A DNA stretch of 7,040 nt from Candidatus Methanoplasma sp. GTDB taxonomy: Archaea; Thermoplasmatota; Thermoplasmata; Methanomassiliicoccales; Methanomethylophilaceae. The stretch covers positions 1 to 7,040 of the forward strand of contig JAIRUV010000131.1 of the NCBI GenBank assembly GCA_031254265.1. Direction: 5' to 3'. Position numbers and translations under genes: made by a program. Of the stretch, positions 4,918-7,040 are shown piece by piece (the stretch's first letter is position 1; every line of letters begins with the position of its first letter). The notes under the pieces are model-generated. The model saw nothing but the letters and a program-made list of their open reading frames with translations. It did no database searches and had not been told where the DNA came from.

Positions 4918-7040
4918 ATGAGGAAACTGATAATTACGGAGAAAGCCAACGCCGCAAGGAGGATCTCCACCATTCTGTCCGACGGGAAATCGACCTCTGG
5001 ATCAGGAGGAGGGGTCACCGTCATCACTTTCGAGGCCGGAGGGGACGATTACACAGTAGTGAGTCTCAGAGGCCACATAATAGAGCTGGACTACCCTGAC
5101 GAATACAATGACTGGAGCAATGTCTCTCCGGTGGACATGGTCTATGCCGAGCCTGTGAAAAAGGTGAAGGTGAAGTCTATCCTCAGCAAGATACATGAAT
5201 TGGTCAGGACCGCGGATGAGATAATAATCGCCACCGACTTCGACAGGGAAGGGGAGCTCATAGGCATGGAGACAGTGACGGCCGTTGATGCCGACATGTC
5301 TAAAGTAAAACGTGCTAAATTCAGTGCGCTGACCAAAGGAGAGGTGGAGAAAGCCTTCTCCGAACTGACGATGCCCGACAGAAGGCTGGCTGATGCCGCA
5401 GAGGCGAGACAGATCATCGACCTCTCATGGGGCGCCGTGCTTACAAGGCTTGTATCTTTATCTTCCGGACAGGTCGGGAAGAATTTCATGTCGGTGGGAA
5501 GGGTGCAGAGCCCGACCCTGAAACTCCTGGTGGACCGCCATGAGGAGATAGAAAGTTTCGTTCCTGTCCCGTTCTGGAACATCGTAGGTAAGTTCGGGAT
5601 GCTTGCTTTCAAAGGAGAGCACGAGAAGGACCCGTTCTGGAACAAAGATGAAGCGGACAAGATAATGTCCGTGGTTTCGGGCGCAAAGAAAGGGAAAGTG
5701 ATATCCTATGATATCTCGACCAAAGAAGAATACCGCCCGCCCCCTTTCGACACGACCATGATGCAGGTGGAAGCGAACAAGATCGGAATACCTCCTACTG
5801 CCGCAATGAAACTCGCAGAGGACCTCTACATAGGAGGATACATATCCTACCCTAGAACAGAGAACACAGAATATCCGAAGAGCCTCAGCATGAAAGGCGT
5901 GCTTGAGAAACTTAAGGATTCAGATTTCAAGGCAGAGGTCGAAGAGATCCTCAGCCAAGAGAAGATCATCCCCTCCAGAGGAAAGAGGAGGACCACTGAC
6001 CATCCCCCAATATATCCTACAGCGGCCGCAAGCTCTGATAAGATGAAAGGGGACAAATGGAAGCTGTATGAGCTTATCGTAAGAAGGTTCCTGGCAACAG
6101 TCGGCCCAAATGCTCTGGCCGAGGAGACAGACTGCATGATAGATGTGAACGGAGAGATGTTCAAGGCCCACGGCCATGTGCAGAAAGAACAGGGATGGAA
6201 AAAATATTACAAGAAATATCTTAAAAGCACGGAGGCCCGCATACCGGCGCTAAATGTCGGCGACGAGATAGACATCAGGTCCATGAACCTTGAGGATTCG
6301 GAGACGAAACCTCCTTTCAGGTACAACCAGGGTTCACTGATCCAAGAGATGGACAGGCTGCAGCTGGGAACAAAGAGTACCAGACACGACATAATAGGCA
6401 AGCTGTTCTCGAGGAACTACGTACAGGGCAACAACATGATACCAACGGCCAGCGGCACCGCTCTAACAAGATCCCTGGAGAAACACGGCGGCAGCATCAC
6501 GGAGCCGGAGATGACGTCCAGGCTCGAATCGGATATGCTGGACATCAGCAACGGCGAGAACACGCTGGAGAGCGTGGTGAAAGAATCGCAGAACATGCTT
6601 TTCGATGTTGCGAAGAAGATATCATCGGAAAAAGAACAATTCGGAGAGGAGATCCGGACCGCCCTCAGATCTCAGCAGTTCATCGGGATATGCCCGAGCT
6701 GCGGGAACAACATGACGATAAAGAAATCAAAGAACGGGAACTTCATCGGATGTGACGGTTACCCCGAGTGTGCACGCGCGTACCCTCTTCCGAGGGGCGC
6801 GCTGATACAGACAACCGATACAGTCTGTACGGAATGTGGTCTGGCACAGCTGAAGATCATAAGGAAGGGCACCCCTCCGGCGGTACAGTGCATCGACCCG
6901 AAATGCAAGAGCAACACCGACAGAAACAACCTTGGCGGATGCCCGGTCTGTAAAGAAGGAACGATAAGGATCACGTACTCCAAGGCCGGAAAACGGTTTG
7001 CCGGCTGCTCAGGGTGGCCCAAGTGCACCAATACCTACCC
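4918..7040 (+). CDS. topA: DNA topoisomerase I, type IA (partial, C-terminal end outside window)
   Basis: Type IA topoisomerase cuts one DNA strand through a 5'-phosphotyrosine, passes the other strand and reseals, relaxing negative supercoils. The visible 707 residues begin with the Toprim domain: KLIITEK at 3-9 with its acidic residue, and DFDREGE at 107-113 giving the metal-binding Asp107/Asp109/Glu111. The central domains follow, including SVGRVQSPTL, with the active-site tyrosine at 311 in SYPRTEN. Three zinc ribbons are present: Cys592/595/612/618, Cys637/640/658/663 and Cys675/678/697/703. The frame is still open at the window end, so only a short tail is probably missing. The ATG at 4918 gives the usual family N-terminus and a good TATA spacing. 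The ATG at 4903, in the same frame, would add MSSER and cannot be excluded. Neither has a ribosome binding site. No reverse gyrase helicase domain is fused. Assignment is very secure. Confidence 0.96.
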   Translation, partial: MRKLIITEKANAARRISTILSDGKSTSGSGGGVTVITFEAGGDDYTVVSLRGHIIELDYPDEYNDWSNVSPVDMVYAEPVKKVKVKSILSKIHELVRTADEIIIATDFDREGELIGMETVTAVDADMSKVKRAKFSALTKGEVEKAFSELTMPDRRLADAAEARQIIDLSWGAVLTRLVSLSSGQVGKNFMSVGRVQSPTLKLLVDRHEEIESFVPVPFWNIVGKFGMLAFKGEHEKDPFWNKDEADKIMSVVSGAKKGKVISYDISTKEEYRPPPFDTTMMQVEANKIGIPPTAAMKLAEDLYIGGYISYPRTENTEYPKSLSMKGVLEKLKDSDFKAEVEEILSQEKIIPSRGKRRTTDHPPIYPTAAASSDKMKGDKWKLYELIVRRFLATVGPNALAEETDCMIDVNGEMFKAHGHVQKEQGWKKYYKKYLKSTEARIPALNVGDEIDIRSMNLEDSETKPPFRYNQGSLIQEMDRLQLGTKSTRHDIIGKLFSRNYVQGNNMIPTASGTALTRSLEKHGGSITEPEMTSRLESDMLDISNGENTLESVVKESQNMLFDVAKKISSEKEQFGEEIRTALRSQQFIGICPSCGNNMTIKKSKNGNFIGCDGYPECARAYPLPRGALIQTTDTVCTECGLAQLKIIRKGTPPAVQCIDPKCKSNTDRNNLGGCPVCKEGTIRITYSKAGKRFAGCSGWPKCTNTY

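Noticed and set aside
5142..5660. Minus-strand open frame of 172 codons inside topA
   Set aside because: It is a Ser-rich shadow of the Toprim-containing topA frame, with no promoter or ribosome site.
1..7040. CRISPR array, insertion sequence or prophage
   Set aside because: No spaced direct repeats, no transposase or integrase frame and no terminal inverted repeats were seen; gene order and style look like ordinary chromosome.

Overview
The window looks like a piece of a euryarchaeal genome of moderate GC content. The genes are archaeal in type: a three-zinc-ribbon topoisomerase I, a NikR with an N-terminal ribbon-helix-helix, a HypA with a long zinc loop, and a stand-alone asparagine-synthetase-like protein. 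The promoters are archaeal too, with TATA boxes centred about 25-28 nt before the start codon and no ribosome binding site (leaderless). Genes inside operons instead carry strong GAGG-type Shine-Dalgarno sites 7 nt from the start. Nickel/hydrogenase genes plus this gene style suggest a hydrogen-dependent methanogen, perhaps Methanomassiliicoccales/Thermoplasmata. That placement is inference, because no methanogenesis gene lies in the window.

Layout. (1) Positions 1-1147, minus strand: hypA then hypD, overlapping by one base (TGATG), with hypD running off the left edge. They encode maturation factors for [NiFe] hydrogenase. (2) Positions 1148-1591: a non-coding stretch with the hypA promoter and a dense cluster of perfect hairpins (about 1281-1496). 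A plus-strand TATA-like box sits about 27 nt upstream of the first helix, so I read it as a candidate small structured RNA of unknown family. (3) Positions 1592-4279, minus strand: a three-gene operon in the order asparagine-synthetase-like gene, folC, nth (endonuclease III). The first pair is 1 nt apart and folC/nth overlap by 91 nt. (4) Positions 4280-4420: a divergent promoter region with two perfect 7-bp inverted repeats, one spanning the TATA box of the minus-strand operon and one between the two promoters. (5) Positions 4421-4861, plus strand: nikR, a nickel-responsive repressor with all four nickel ligands, followed by a T-rich possible terminator. (6) From about 4918 to the right edge, plus strand: topA, nearly complete but cut by the window end in or just after its third zinc ribbon.

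How they work together. HypA delivers nickel to hydrogenase precursors and HypD takes part in making the Fe(CN)2CO centre. NikR would sense nickel and repress uptake or nickel-use genes, so the window has a nickel-economy theme, although hypAD and nikR are about 3.3 kb apart with separate promoters. The folC/nth operon (folate polyglutamylation and base-excision repair) and topA are housekeeping. The least explained items are the structured RNA locus and the stand-alone asparagine-synthetase-like enzyme with its own apparent operator.
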